A stretch of DNA of 64,000 nucleotides from Antarctobacter heliothermus (GTDB lineage Bacteria; Pseudomonadota; Alphaproteobacteria; Rhodobacterales; Rhodobacteraceae). Shown one piece after another: positions 29,755 through 38,506 of the stretch. The translations under genes were made by a program, and so were the position numbers. Position 1 is the first letter of the stretch. Every line of letters begins with the position of its first letter. Where the stretch lies: the NCBI RefSeq assembly GCF_002237555.1, contig NZ_CP022540.1:2178501-2242500 (forward strand), in the 5' to 3' direction. The notes below the pieces were generated by a model. That model did no database searches and had not been told where the DNA came from. It was given only the letters and a program-made list of their open reading frames with translations.

Positions 29755-30426
29755 ATGCGCCTTTGTTTGGTCATCGCCTTCTGTCTATTGCCCGCGCGTC
29801 TGATCGCCTGCGAGGTTGCACTGGTCTTGTCGGTTGATGTTTCGGGGTCGGTGGATACACAGGAATATGACATCCAGATGCAGGGGGTGGCCCAAGCGCT
29901 GCGCGACAGTGCCGTGGCCGAGGCGTTGATCCGGGGGCGTGCGCAGGTGGCGCTGGTGCAATGGACCGGCAGTTCACGCCAGCAGGTGACACTGCCATGG
30001 CAAGAGGTCCGCAGCTTTGCCGATACCCGTGCACTGGCCGATGAAGTGGCCAACGCCCCGCGCGCCTGGCGGCATTATTCGACTGCCATCGGAGAGGCGC
30101 TGCGTGTCTCCGCCAACCTGTTCGACAGCGTTCCACATTGTCTTCGCCGGGTGATCGACCTGTCCGGTGACGGCGTGTCCAATGAGGGGGTACCTCCGGC
30201 CGTGCTACGCGCGGACTTTGGTCAACGGGGAATTATCGTGAACGCGCTGGCCATCGAAGGCGCGCAGGCGGGCGATCTCACCGCCTATTTCTTTGAAAAC
30301 GTCATCGTTGGCTCCGGTGCCTTTGTCGCTACAGCAAACAGTTATGCCGAGTATCCCGACAGAATCCGTCAAAAACTCTTGCGTGAGTTGACCAAACAGA
30401 CAGCGGGAACACAGCGCGTACGTTAG
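29755..30426 (+). CDS. DUF1194 (VWA-like) secreted protein
   Basis: 223 residues with a signal peptide (MRLCLVIAFCLLPARLIAC, about 1-19) followed by a von Willebrand A-like fold beginning EVALVLSVDVSGSVD, where DVSGS is the metal-ion-dependent adhesion motif. HYSTAIGEAL and IDLSGDGVSNEG are its other conserved strands. DUF1194 proteins are periplasmic or secreted and uncharacterised. The cysteine at about residue 19 sits near the cleavage site but lacks a proper lipobox. It stands alone between mch and the sdh operon. Confidence 0.85.
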   Translation: MRLCLVIAFCLLPARLIACEVALVLSVDVSGSVDTQEYDIQMQGVAQALRDSAVAEALIRGRAQVALVQWTGSSRQQVTLPWQEVRSFADTRALADEVANAPRAWRHYSTAIGEALRVSANLFDSVPHCLRRVIDLSGDGVSNEGVPPAVLRADFGQRGIIVNALAIEGAQAGDLTAYFFENVIVGSGAFVATANSYAEYPDRIRQKLLRELTKQTAGTQRVR

Positions 30427-30434
30427 CGCGAAAC

Positions 30435-30465
30435 TGTGATCACACACTCCGAGTGTGTGATCACA
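30435..30465 (+). promoter_or_regulatory. Paired TGTGATCACA operator upstream of sdhC
   Basis: Two identical palindromes TGTGATCACA (30435-30444 and 30456-30465), centres 21 bp apart, end 117 nt before the sdhC ATG. This is the same motif, spacing and distance as upstream of sucC. These four sites are the only copies I found in the window. Confidence 0.7.
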
Positions 30466-30582
30466 AAATGTGAAAATCCCACCAGTTGCGCCAAAAAACC
30501 GCAGGATTAACGGGGCCACCCCCGTGACACGCCGCGTGAAAGAAGTAGAACAAGAGGCAACGGACCCGAAAGGACATCATCC

Positions 30583-30966
30583 ATGGCCGACGTGAACCGG
30601 GGCAATCGCCCACTCTCTCCGCATCTGCAGGTGTATCGCCCGCAGCTTACCTCGATTTCCTCAATCCTCACCCGCATTACCGGCAATGCGCTGTTGCTGG
30701 CCGCGCTGATGATAGTCTGGTGGTTCCTCGCTGCGGCGACCTCGCCAGAGTACTTCGCAACCGCAGACGCAGTTGTGCGTTCATGGTTTGGCGATCTGGT
30801 GATGCTAGGCTCTGTCTGGGCGATCTGGTATCACCTGCTGGCTGGTGTGCGTCACATGATCTGGGACGAGGCCAAGATGCTCGAGATCGACTCCGCCGAA
30901 ATGCTGGGGTGGGGTGTGATCATCGGCTCTGTCCTGCTGACCCTCTTTACCATCATCGTTGTCTGA
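30583..30966 (+). CDS. sdhC: Succinate dehydrogenase cytochrome b556 subunit
   Basis: 127 residues with the SdhC opening RPLSPHLQVYRPQLTSISSILTRITGNAL (about 7-35) and three transmembrane helices (about 30-52, 66-90 and 103-126). The heme-ligand histidine lies in WYHLLAGVRHMIWD (about 85-98), which is the second SdhC signature. It anchors SdhAB and helps form the ubiquinone site. It is the first gene of sdhCDA-B, 13 nt before sdhD. Confidence 0.93.
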   Translation: MADVNRGNRPLSPHLQVYRPQLTSISSILTRITGNALLLAALMIVWWFLAAATSPEYFATADAVVRSWFGDLVMLGSVWAIWYHLLAGVRHMIWDEAKMLEIDSAEMLGWGVIIGSVLLTLFTIIVV

Positions 30967-30979
30967 GGAGGCCCGAAAC

Positions 30980-31351
30980 ATGGCATTTCTGACCGATCGC
31001 AAGCGCGCAGTGGGCTGGGGCGCAGCCAAATCCGGCACCGAACACCACTGGGCAATGAAGAAAAGCAGCGTCGCGCTGCTTATTCTAGTGCCTTTCTTCA
31101 TCTTTACCTTTGGCGGCGCACTGGGCGGCACCTATGAAGAGGTGCTGGCCTACTACAGCCGCCCCTTCCCGGCGATCGTCGCTGCGCTGACCATCCTTGT
31201 GGGCTTTCACCACTTCAACATGGGGGTGCAGGTGCTGATCGAGGATTATGTGCATGGGGTGATGGAGAAAATCCTGATCCTGATCATGACCTGCCTCAGC
31301 TACGGCGCCGCCGCAGTCGGCGTTTTCGCCATCGCCCGCATCGCCCTCTGA
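30980..31351 (+). CDS. sdhD: Succinate dehydrogenase membrane anchor subunit
   Basis: 123 residues, three helices (about 29-50, 60-80 and 92-115), with the SdhD pattern FHHFNMGVQVLIEDYVHG (about 76-93) carrying the heme histidine and quinone-site residues. Together with SdhC it embeds complex II in the inner membrane. GGAGG precedes ATG 30980. An inverted repeat lies between it and sdhA. Confidence 0.92.
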   Translation: MAFLTDRKRAVGWGAAKSGTEHHWAMKKSSVALLILVPFFIFTFGGALGGTYEEVLAYYSRPFPAIVAALTILVGFHHFNMGVQVLIEDYVHGVMEKILILIMTCLSYGAAAVGVFAIARIAL

Positions 31352-31380
31352 GACGACGCGCCAGACCCATCCGCCAGTGA

Positions 31381-31401
31381 CGATTTTTCGACGAAAAATC
31401 G
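31381..31401 (+). repeat. Perfect inverted repeat between sdhD and sdhA
   Basis: CGATTTTTCG (31381-31390) is the exact reverse complement of CGAAAAATCG (31392-31401), with one A between. It lies 30 nt past the sdhD stop and 31 nt before sdhA. Its TTTTCGACG core also forms the arm of the hairpin at 51258-51313. Confidence 0.6.
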
Positions 31402-31432
31402 CCTCCCGCTACAGATCGACAGGTACATTCCA

Positions 31433-33235
31433 ATGGCAGCATACGAATACGAGACGCATGATTATGACGTCGTGGTCGTCGGGGCCGGGGGCGCAGGGCT
31501 GCGCGCCACGCTCGGCATGGCGGAACAAGGGCTGCGCACCGCATGCGTGACCAAAGTATTCCCGACACGTTCGCACACCGTCGCCGCCCAAGGCGGCATC
31601 GCGGCCTCGCTGTCGAACATGGGTCCCGATCACTGGCAGTGGCACATGTACGACACGGTCAAGGGCTCCGACTGGCTGGGTGATACCGACGCAATGGAGT
31701 ACCTCGCGCGTGAGGCGCCCAAGGCTGTCTATGAATTGGAGCATTACGGTGTTCCATTCAGCCGCACCGAAGAGGGCAAGATCTATCAGCGTCCCTTCGG
31801 CGGTCACACCACCGAATTTGGCGAAGGCCCGCCCGTGCAGCGCACTTGCGCCGCCGCGGACCGCACCGGCCACGCAATCCTGCACACGCTTTATGGCCAG
31901 TCGCTGAAGAACAACGCCGAGTTCTACATCGAATACTTTGCCATCGACCTTTTGATGGAAGATGGTGTCTGCAAAGGTGTTCTCTGCTGGAAGTTGGACG
32001 ACGGCACCTTCCACGTCTTCAACGCCAAAATGGTGGTGCTAGCGACCGGCGGCTATGGTCGTGCTTATTTCTCTGCCACATCGGCGCACACCTGCACCGG
32101 CGACGGTGGTGGTATGGTGGCCCGCGCGGGGCTGCCGCTTCAGGACATGGAATTTGTTCAGTTCCACCCCACCGGCATCTACGGTTCCGGCTGCCTGATC
32201 ACCGAAGGTGCGCGCGGCGAAGGCGGCTACCTCACCAACTCCGAAGGTGAGCGTTTCATGGAACGCTACGCCCCGACATACAAAGACCTCGCGCCGCGCG
32301 ACTATGTCTCGCGCTCCATGACCATGGAAATCCGCGAAGGTCGCGGTGTGGGTTCAGAAGGCGATCACATCCACCTGAACCTGTCGCACCTGCCCGCAGA
32401 GGCATTGGCCGAACGCCTGCCCGGCATTTCGGAAAGTGCCAAGATCTTTGCTGGTGTCGACGTGACCAAGGAACCGATCCCGGTTCTGCCGACGGTCCAC
32501 TACAACATGGGCGGCATTCCCACGAACTACTGGGGTGAGGTGTTGAACCCGACCGAGGGCGATTCCAACGCCGTTGTTCCTGGCCTGATGGCCGTGGGCG
32601 AGGCAGGCTGCGCAAGCGTCCACGGGGCCAACCGCCTTGGATCAAACTCGCTGATTGACCTAGTGGTCTTTGGCCGTGCAGCCGCGATCCGCGCCGGGAA
32701 GGTTGTCGACCCCGAAACCGCTGTGCCAACAGCGCCCAAAGATCAGATCGAAAAAGCCTTTGACCGCTTTGACGGCATCCGCAACGCGGACGGTGGAACG
32801 CCCACCGCCGAACTGCGGCTGGAAATGCAGAAGACCATGCAGCGCGACGCCGCCGTTTTCCGGACCGCCAAGACCATGGCCGAGGGTGTCGAGGCGATGA
32901 CCGCCATCGCTGGCAAGATGGATGACATCAAAGTCACCGATCGGAGCCTTGTCTGGAACTCGGACCTGATGGAAAGCCTTGAGCTGACCAACTTGATGCC
33001 CAACGCACTGGCAACCATCGTCGGGGCCGAAGCGCGCAAGGAAAGCCGCGGCGCGCACGCGCATGAAGATTTCTCGACCCGCGACGATGAAAACTGGCGC
33101 GTGCACACCATCGCCCGGGTCGACGGCAACAAGGTCGATCTCAGCCATCGACCGGTTGTCGTAGATCCTCTGTCAACCGAAGAGCAGGGCGGTATCTCGC
33201 TCCAGAGGATCGCGCCCAAGGCACGGACCTTCTGA
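31433..33235 (+). CDS. sdhA: Succinate dehydrogenase flavoprotein subunit
   Basis: 600 residues, full length. The FAD-binding [17 protein letters not shown] (about 18-34) is followed by [15 protein letters not shown] (about 44-58), whose histidine carries the covalent flavin. [26 protein letters not shown] (about 242-267) holds active-site residues, and [14 protein letters not shown] (about 396-409) closes the FAD domain. It oxidises succinate to fumarate on the cytoplasmic face. The sdhB gene does not follow directly; three small genes lie in between. Confidence 0.97.
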   Translation: MAAYEYETHDYDVVVVGAGGAGLRATLGMAEQGLRTACVTKVFPTRSHTVAAQGGIAASLSNMGPDHWQWHMYDTVKGSDWLGDTDAMEYLAREAPKAVYELEHYGVPFSRTEEGKIYQRPFGGHTTEFGEGPPVQRTCAAADRTGHAILHTLYGQSLKNNAEFYIEYFAIDLLMEDGVCKGVLCWKLDDGTFHVFNAKMVVLATGGYGRAYFSATSAHTCTGDGGGMVARAGLPLQDMEFVQFHPTGIYGSGCLITEGARGEGGYLTNSEGERFMERYAPTYKDLAPRDYVSRSMTMEIREGRGVGSEGDHIHLNLSHLPAEALAERLPGISESAKIFAGVDVTKEPIPVLPTVHYNMGGIPTNYWGEVLNPTEGDSNAVVPGLMAVGEAGCASVHGANRLGSNSLIDLVVFGRAAAIRAGKVVDPETAVPTAPKDQIEKAFDRFDGIRNADGGTPTAELRLEMQKTMQRDAAVFRTAKTMAEGVEAMTAIAGKMDDIKVTDRSLVWNSDLMESLELTNLMPNALATIVGAEARKESRGAHAHEDFSTRDDENWRVHTIARVDGNKVDLSHRPVVVDPLSTEEQGGISLQRIAPKARTF

Positions 33236-33254
33236 GGTCGGCAGAGTGGTCGGT

Positions 33255-34085
33255 ATGGCTCGCAAACATGTCATCTTTCACGTCGGGCTCCCCAAGACCG
33301 GGACCTCGGCGTTTCAGGACGCACTTGTTCTGAATCGGGATGCCCTGCGGGCCCGTGGGATCGCGTTCAGCCGTAAACAGGACGTCGGCTCCGACTTTCG
33401 CAGCGCTGCGCGCGACACTGTTCGGTATGGCCCGTCGCGCCTGCGGCAGAGGCGGCTAGATCGCGCCGCGCGCCGCATCCGCGACTGGGCCGACGCGCAG
33501 AAATCTCCCGTCGTGTTGATCACTGACGAAAACCTGCTTGGCTGGCGCGTCCGCGACATGTACCGGATGACGTTCGACAGGGGACCGGCGCAGGCCATGC
33601 GGGCGCTGCAAAAAGCCTTTGACGGCGATGAAATCTCTTGGGTGCTGTTTCGGCGCGATCCGGCAGCGCATATGCAGTCATCCTATCGCTACGCGGTCAA
33701 ATTGCGCGGCGTCAGCGCGGACTATGACGATTGGGCGCGCGAGATCGGACGGCCCGAGGCTCTTGGGCAATTGGTTGCCGAGGCGGAAAAGGCGTTTGGT
33801 GTTGCGGGTCATGTTTTTGACATGGAAGAGCAAATCGCCTCACCCCGCTTTTGGGGGGCGCCGATCCTGGAACTTGCCGGGATGTGCCCAGAGGATGTTG
33901 ACGCGCTGAAGCCCGCGCCGCGCACCAACGCTGGGGTGCCGGACGATCTTTTGGAATACGTCCGCCGGATCAATGCGATCGGGCTGGAAAAAGAGCAGCG
34001 GCTTAAGGCCGTGGATGTTCTTTTGACCATGCATTCGGACCTGACGGACGGTGTGTCGCGTGCAGCCTATGGGAGGGTGGAATAG
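33255..34085 (+). CDS. Sulfotransferase-like P-loop protein inside the sdh operon
   Basis: 276 residues. KHVIFHVGLPKTGTSAFQDAL (about 3-23) is a 5'-phosphosulfate P-loop as in bacterial sulfotransferases, and ISWVLFRRDPAAHMQSSYRYAV (about 130-151) fits the second cofactor block. The acceptor is unknown. I use ATG 33255; an in-frame GTG at 33246 adds three residues. It starts 20 nt after sdhA and its TAG abuts the next ATG, so it is cotranscribed with sdh. It resembles the gene between sucC and sucD. Confidence 0.7.
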   Translation: MARKHVIFHVGLPKTGTSAFQDALVLNRDALRARGIAFSRKQDVGSDFRSAARDTVRYGPSRLRQRRLDRAARRIRDWADAQKSPVVLITDENLLGWRVRDMYRMTFDRGPAQAMRALQKAFDGDEISWVLFRRDPAAHMQSSYRYAVKLRGVSADYDDWAREIGRPEALGQLVAEAEKAFGVAGHVFDMEEQIASPRFWGAPILELAGMCPEDVDALKPAPRTNAGVPDDLLEYVRRINAIGLEKEQRLKAVDVLLTMHSDLTDGVSRAAYGRVE

Positions 34086-34490
34086 ATGTTTGAGACTTCA
34101 GCAACGACCCATACATCAAAGGGTAGCAGAGGGGCGCGCGGCTCGATCCTCGCGGCCTGCAAGCGCGCGTTCAGCGCGGAACACCCGATATTGTGGTCAA
34201 CGCTTGCCGCAGCGCTGTTCACCGTCTCGGCGTTGCCAGCAATGGCAAACGGATATGGTCAAACCTCTCGCACCTGTGAGGCCTTGGCACACGACTACGC
34301 CTACACAGGATCGAAATCGGGCTATGTTAATCGCTATCAGCAGGCGCTTTATGACTGCCGCAACCGACAAGCCGCCCCCTCGCCACAGCAGAGATATCGC
34401 AGACCAGTCGTTGTCGTGCCAGCAGAGCAGGTCGGCTGCTACCCTGGCGCGCCGCGCATGTACCGAGGAACACTCTATTGTTTCGATTGA
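34086..34490 (+). CDS. Hypothetical exported protein in the sdh operon
   Basis: 134 residues. After a basic 30-residue N-terminus comes a hydrophobic segment (ILWSTLAAALFTVSALPAMANG, about 35-56) that could be an internal signal peptide with an AxA cut. The mature part has four cysteines (TCEALAHDYAYTG, YDCRN, GCYPG, LYCFD) likely to be disulfide-bonded in the periplasm. No family is recognised. It begins at the base after the previous stop and overlaps the lipoprotein gene by 13 nt. Confidence 0.65.
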   Translation: MFETSATTHTSKGSRGARGSILAACKRAFSAEHPILWSTLAAALFTVSALPAMANGYGQTSRTCEALAHDYAYTGSKSGYVNRYQQALYDCRNRQAAPSPQQRYRRPVVVVPAEQVGCYPGAPRMYRGTLYCFD

Positions 34491-34804
34491 TCCGTCATTG
34501 CCTTGTTGGTGTTGCGCTTGCGACCCTCATAGGCTGCTCGCCGCAGGCGCAGGATCAACTTGCTCGCAACGCAGCGCGCAGTGCGCTCACCCCAGTGGTG
34601 TCTGAGCAATTCCCCGGAGTTCCGCTGCAGCCGACGCTGGACTGCCTCATTGATAATGCCAATGCGCAGCAGATCCGCGCGCTGGCTGCCGACGCCGTGC
34701 TGGGGCCGACGGAAAGCACGTTTCAGATTGCAAAGGACATCGCGTCCAAACCCGAAACCCTCCGCTGTCTGGCCGTGAACGGCCTGCCAGCTTTGCTTCG
34801 CTAA
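34478..34804 (+). CDS. Small lipoprotein in the sdh operon
   Basis: 108 residues starting at TTG 34478 with GAGGA 9 nt upstream. A signal peptide ends in the lipobox LIGC (about 17-20), so the mature protein should be an outer- or inner-membrane lipoprotein of about 89 residues. The body is predicted helical and has two further cysteines (LDCLIDN, LRCLAVN). Its function is unknown. It lies 10 nt before sdhB, a position that makes a role in complex II assembly or the envelope worth testing. Confidence 0.72.
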   Translation: MFRLIRHCLVGVALATLIGCSPQAQDQLARNAARSALTPVVSEQFPGVPLQPTLDCLIDNANAQQIRALAADAVLGPTESTFQIAKDIASKPETLRCLAVNGLPALLR

Positions 34805-34814
34805 GGAGAGAGAA

Positions 34815-35594
34815 ATGGTACAGTTCACGCTCCCCAAGAACTCGCAGATCAAGACCGGCAAGACTTGGCCTAAGCCCAAGAATGCCAAGACGATACGCAA
34901 GTTCAGCATCTACCGCTGGAATCCGGATGACGGCAAAAACCCGCAGGTTGATACCTATTTCATCGACATGGACACCTGCGGTCCGATGGTTCTGGACGCG
35001 CTGATCAAGATCAAGAACGAGATCGATCCGACGCTGACCTTCCGCCGGTCTTGCCGCGAAGGGATCTGTGGTTCCTGCGCGATGAACATCGACGGGATCA
35101 ACACGTTGGCGTGCATCTATGGCTTGGACGAGGTCGAGGGCGACGTCAAAATCTATCCGCTGCCGCACATGCCGGTGGTCAAGGATCTGATCCCGGACCT
35201 GACGCATTTCTATGCTCAGCACGCCAGCATCATGCCTTGGCTGGAAACCAAGACCAACCGCCCCGCCAAGGAGTGGAAGCAGTCGATCGAAGACCGTAAA
35301 AAGCTGGACGGTCTGTATGAATGCGTGATGTGCGCCTCCTGTTCGACCGCATGTCCGTCGTATTGGTGGAATGGTGACCGCTACCTTGGACCGGCGGCCT
35401 TGTTGCACGCGTATCGCTGGATTATCGACAGCCGCGATGAGGCTACCGGCGAACGTCTGGATGAGCTTGAAGATCCGTTCAAGCTTTACCGCTGCCACAC
35501 GATCATGAACTGCGCCAAGACTTGCCCCAAGGGTTTGAACCCGGCGCTGGCGATTGCCGAGATCAAGAAAATGATGGTCGATCGCGCAGTCTGA
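34815..35594 (+). CDS. sdhB: Succinate dehydrogenase iron-sulfur subunit
   Basis: 259 residues. The [2Fe-2S] ligands are in [12 protein letters not shown] (about 77-88) plus a later Cys, the [4Fe-4S] ligands in [13 protein letters not shown] (about 171-183), and the [3Fe-4S] ligands in [17 protein letters not shown] (about 228-244). It carries electrons from SdhA to the quinone site. AGGAGAGA precedes the ATG. A terminator follows at 35629. Confidence 0.96.
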   Translation: MVQFTLPKNSQIKTGKTWPKPKNAKTIRKFSIYRWNPDDGKNPQVDTYFIDMDTCGPMVLDALIKIKNEIDPTLTFRRSCREGICGSCAMNIDGINTLACIYGLDEVEGDVKIYPLPHMPVVKDLIPDLTHFYAQHASIMPWLETKTNRPAKEWKQSIEDRKKLDGLYECVMCASCSTACPSYWWNGDRYLGPAALLHAYRWIIDSRDEATGERLDELEDPFKLYRCHTIMNCAKTCPKGLNPALAIAEIKKMMVDRAV

Positions 35595-35628
35595 TCGCGC
35601 GGGCGGTCGGTTCCTGTCAATTGCACAA

Positions 35629-35668
35629 GCGCCCCGGCCGCCTTTGCGCGGTTGGGGCGCATTTCTTT
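35629..35668 (+). terminator. Terminator after sdhB
   Basis: A 13-bp stem including two G-U pairs (35629-35641 with 35648-35660) closes a 6-nt loop and is followed by ATTTCTTT. It ends the sdh operon. Confidence 0.8.
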
Positions 35669-35793
35669 GGGTGACGCAACTTCCCTTGCATTGGGTGCAA
35701 CACGCGTTTGCGGCTTTGACGGGTGTCACGACCGCAAAGGTGGACTAGGTAGCACGGCAGGGAGGGGGTCGCTGTAGATCGAAAGGCAACCCC

Positions 35794-35925
35794 ATGACAG
35801 AGAACCAAAAAAGCAAGGCGAACGCCGCCCTTGAAGCCCTCAATCAGGCTTGGGCCTATTACACTCCTGAAAGACGACCTGAAAGCACGGTGCCGGTCTA
35901 TGAGGATCTGCCCTTTGCCGCATGA
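35794..35925 (+). CDS. Conserved-looking 43-residue protein
   Basis: A short gene with AAAGG upstream of ATG 35794. The peptide is polar and begins MTENQKSKANAALEALNQ, followed by AWAYYTPE and an acidic YEDLPFAA end. I recall short roseobacter proteins with ALNQAWAYYTP, so it is probably real and conserved in the family, but no function is known. It has its own terminator at 35941 and no partner gene. Confidence 0.65.
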   Translation: MTENQKSKANAALEALNQAWAYYTPERRPESTVPVYEDLPFAA

Positions 35926-35940
35926 CACCAAGATGATCTC

Positions 35941-35967
35941 GCCCGGCCCGTCGGACCGGGCGTTTTA
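35941..35967 (+). terminator. Rho-independent terminator after the 43-residue gene
   Basis: GCCCGGCCC (35941-35949) pairs with GGACCGGGC (35953-35961), with one mismatch and a GTC loop, followed by G and TTTT. Confidence 0.8.
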
Positions 35968-36079
35968 GTCTGAGCGGCGTGGGCTGCGGGCTTTATCCGC
36001 TTCCGCGCTTCTGGCACCACACCGCCGAATGCTGGCTATGCGCGACAGGTTGCTTTTCCTACGCGGCCGCGACCGCTAC

Positions 36080-36292
36080 ATGACCTCTATGTTTGTCATC
36101 GTCGGTCTTATCATCGCCTTTGTCCTGATTGCCGTGTTTTCCAACAGGGCCACCCGCCTTTGCCGGTGGCGTGAGCGGCGGAAAGATGGACTCAGTACGT
36201 GGACCTGTGTGCATTGCGGCGCGCAGTTGTCAGGTGCCATTGGGCAACCTCCACGCGAATGCCATCGCCCGGACGCGCAAGCGCGCCGCTGA
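36080..36292 (+). CDS. Small membrane protein with C-terminal zinc ribbon
   Basis: 70 residues from ATG 36080: one transmembrane helix (MFVIVGLIIAFVLIAVFSN, about 4-22), an arginine-rich linker, then CVHCGAQLSGAIGQPPRECH, which can bind one zinc ion (C-x2-C, then C-H). Similar short one-helix zinc-ribbon proteins occur in Rhodobacteraceae without known function. The start is uncertain, with in-frame ATGs at 36029 and 36038. It ends 83 nt before the DUF1989 gene on the same strand. Confidence 0.55.
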   Translation: MTSMFVIVGLIIAFVLIAVFSNRATRLCRWRERRKDGLSTWTCVHCGAQLSGAIGQPPRECHRPDAQARR

Positions 36293-36374
36293 TGTCATCG
36301 CAGGGGGAGTGGGCAGTCACCTCTTGCGTTATATCGACCTCGGGGGTTCACTCGCCGGAAAAAGGAGCCGCGCC

Positions 36375-37220
36375 ATGACCACACCGCCCTCTGACGCCGA
36401 GGCCCGCCGGGCCATACCGCCGGTGATCTGCTACCCCAATGAGACGCTGCCGCAGCCCGATCTGCCTGTGTATCGTGCGGCGTTGGAATCCGCAGCGGTC
36501 ATCGAGACGATTTTGGCACAGCCCCGCAATGCCTGCAGCTTTGCCGTGCCTGCCGGGCATTTCTTCCGTATTTCCTCTGTCGAAGGTCCGCAGGTCGGCG
36601 ACCTGAACCTGTGGAACGCGCAGGACCTGTCCGAGCGGTTCTATTCTGGCAAAACCCGCGCCCTGCACGGCACCCATGTCACCACAGGGGAACGCCTCTG
36701 GTCCAGTTTTCCCAACCTGCGGCCGATGGCGACCATCGTAGAGGACAGCCTGGATTGGTACGGCATCGACGCCTTTGGTGGATCCGTGCATGATGTGATT
36801 GGCACGCGCTGTGATCCTTACACCGGCAATCTGTTGGCAGGTACGCAATACCATCACTGCTGCCACTCCAACCTGACACGCGCCTTGGCGGTGGCGCGTC
36901 AGATGTCCGTGGAAGAGGCCGAAACCCATGTCCACGACGTGCTCAACGTCTTCATGTGCACTGGGTTCACCCGCGACACCGGTCAATATTTCATGAAGGC
37001 AAGCCCGGTCCGACCGGGAGATCAGATCACATTTTTTGCTGAGATTGATCTTTTGGGAGCGCTCAGCGCCTGTCCGGGCGGCGATTGTTCGGCCCAGCAC
37101 AGTTCAGATACGGCTGAGTGCCACCCACTGAAGGTTGAGGTGCTTGCCCCTGCTACAGGTGCGTTGGGCGACTGGCAAAGCCCGCCGCCCAACGGTTATG
37201 ATAGAACGCATGGTGTCTAG
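36375..37220 (+). CDS. DUF1989 (urea carboxylase-associated family) protein
   Basis: 281 residues with a perfect AAAGGAG before ATG 36375. The DUF1989 pattern is visible: FAVPAGHFFRISSVEGPQVGDLNLWNA (about 57-83), TRCDPYTGNLL and YHHCCHSNLTRAL with clustered His and Cys that could bind metal, and CPGGDCSA near the end. Members named UAAP1/2 accompany urea carboxylase, and others are aminomethyltransferase-linked. No urea genes lie beside this one, so its substrate is open. Confidence 0.82.
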   Translation: MTTPPSDAEARRAIPPVICYPNETLPQPDLPVYRAALESAAVIETILAQPRNACSFAVPAGHFFRISSVEGPQVGDLNLWNAQDLSERFYSGKTRALHGTHVTTGERLWSSFPNLRPMATIVEDSLDWYGIDAFGGSVHDVIGTRCDPYTGNLLAGTQYHHCCHSNLTRALAVARQMSVEEAETHVHDVLNVFMCTGFTRDTGQYFMKASPVRPGDQITFFAEIDLLGALSACPGGDCSAQHSSDTAECHPLKVEVLAPATGALGDWQSPPPNGYDRTHGV

Positions 37221-37247
37221 TGTGGGGACGAGCTCGCCGCCGTTCGA

Positions 37248-37952
37248 TTAATTAAAGGCCGCTTCCAACGCGATCGCGACCATTTCGCCGAAAGACCGTT
37301 CACGGTCTTCGGCTGGCAGCGCCGCCCCGGTTGCTAGGTGATCAGAAACGGTCAGCACAGCCAAGGCCCGCGCATTGTGACGGGCGGCGACAGAATATAG
37401 CTCGGCGGCCTCCATCTCGACCGCAAGAACGCCGTGCCGCACCATCTGCTCATTCAGGTCTGGCCGTTCGTCGTAGAAGACGTCCGACGAATAGATTCCG
37501 CCCACATGGGTCGTTGCCCCGTGCCTGCGCGCCGCAGCGACTGCCGCTTCCAACAGTCCGAAATCCGCGCAGGGCGCAAAGCTCAATTCCCGGAACAGAC
37601 CCTTTGAGGGAGTGGATAAGGTCGATGCCGTCATTGCAATGACGATGTCACGCAAGCCGACATGTTCCTGCATCGCGCCACAGGATCCGATCCGGATTAG
37701 CGTCTTTGCCCCGTAGTCACGCAGCAATTCATTGGCATAGATTGAAAGGCTGGGCATTCCCATGCCCGACCCCTGGATAGTAACACGATGGCCTTTCCAG
37801 GTGCCGGTATACCCCAGCATTCCCCGTGTTTTGTTCACACAGAGGGCATTATCCAAAAATTTTTCTGCGGCCCACTTTGCCCGCTGCGGGTCCCCGGGCA
37901 TCAGCACGGTTTCGGCGATATCACCCGCAGCGGCCCCAATGTGAATCGTCAT
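37248..37952 (-). CDS. deoD: Purine-nucleoside phosphorylase
   Basis: 234 residues, the bacterial hexameric DeoD type. PGDPQRAKW (about 19-27) binds phosphate, [16 protein letters not shown] (about 61-76) follows, and [15 protein letters not shown] (about 175-189) contacts the nucleoside. It splits purine (deoxy)nucleosides to base and ribose-1-phosphate for salvage. Its ATG lies 1 nt after the stop of the H-NS-like gene, so the two are coupled. Confidence 0.93.
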   Translation of the reverse strand: MTIHIGAAAGDIAETVLMPGDPQRAKWAAEKFLDNALCVNKTRGMLGYTGTWKGHRVTIQGSGMGMPSLSIYANELLRDYGAKTLIRIGSCGAMQEHVGLRDIVIAMTASTLSTPSKGLFRELSFAPCADFGLLEAAVAAARRHGATTHVGGIYSSDVFYDERPDLNEQMVRHGVLAVEMEAAELYSVAARHNARALAVLTVSDHLATGAALPAEDRERSFGEMVAIALEAAFN

Positions 37953-37953
37953 G

Positions 37954-38262
37954 TTAGATCGCGAGATCGTCTAGGGACTTGCCACCGTCCAGCGCCTCAA
38001 TTACCCAATTGGGTTTGCGACCACGCCCGGTCCATGTTTGAGTTGGGTCGGCAGGGTTGGCGTATTTCGGCGCGCCCTTGCTGCCTTTCACATTAGCCGA
38101 ATACACCTCGTCCAACGAAAAGCCGAACTCTTTCACAGCCAACTCCGCTGCGCGTTTTGCTTCTGCCCGTTTACGCGTCTCGACAGTCTTGAGCGCTTTC
38201 TGCGCATCGGCGATCAATTGCACAAGTTCTTCGCGAGAGAGCTTTTCCAGATTAATATCCAT
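37954..38262 (-). CDS. H-NS-like DNA-binding protein
   Basis: 102 residues: an N-terminal helix suited to oligomerisation ([35 protein letters not shown], about 6-40) and a C-terminal domain with the H-NS core [16 protein letters not shown] (about 76-91). Such HvrA/Spb-type proteins bind curved AT-rich DNA in Rhodobacter. Its start is preceded by an AT-rich region (38263-38450), itself a possible autoregulatory target. Cotranscribed with deoD downstream. Confidence 0.88.
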   Translation of the reverse strand: MDINLEKLSREELVQLIADAQKALKTVETRKRAEAKRAAELAVKEFGFSLDEVYSANVKGSKGAPKYANPADPTQTWTGRGRKPNWVIEALDGGKSLDDLAI

Positions 38263-38450
38263 GTTTCTTCTCCATTATTTAGGACGCTACTTCTTTATCC
38301 GTTTCCACTAAGTTTCAACTTCTTTTTTGTGACATTTGCAAGGGTGTGCGATTTGTAGCCAAAAGTATAGGTAATTCAATGTGACCACTTATGACCCGCG
38401 GTTGCGAGAAAATACTAGGCCGATTTGACGCCGACTAGAGGCAGACATGT

Positions 38451-38478
38451 AAAAGCCCCGCAAAAATTGCGGGGCTTT
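38451..38478 (-). terminator. Rho-independent terminator after ecm
   Basis: A perfect 12-bp stem (AAAGCCCCGCAA with TTGCGGGGCTTT, 38452-38463 and 38467-38478) closes a 3-nt loop. On the minus strand it continues into TTTT, 28 nt past the ecm stop. Confidence 0.9.
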
Positions 38479-38506
38479 GCGGCGATGACAGGACGCTTGA
38501 CGTCTT

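Noticed and set aside
36129..36374. N-terminal extension of the DUF1989 gene
   Set aside because: It overlaps the small zinc-ribbon gene in another frame, and a perfect AAAGGAG site marks ATG 36375.
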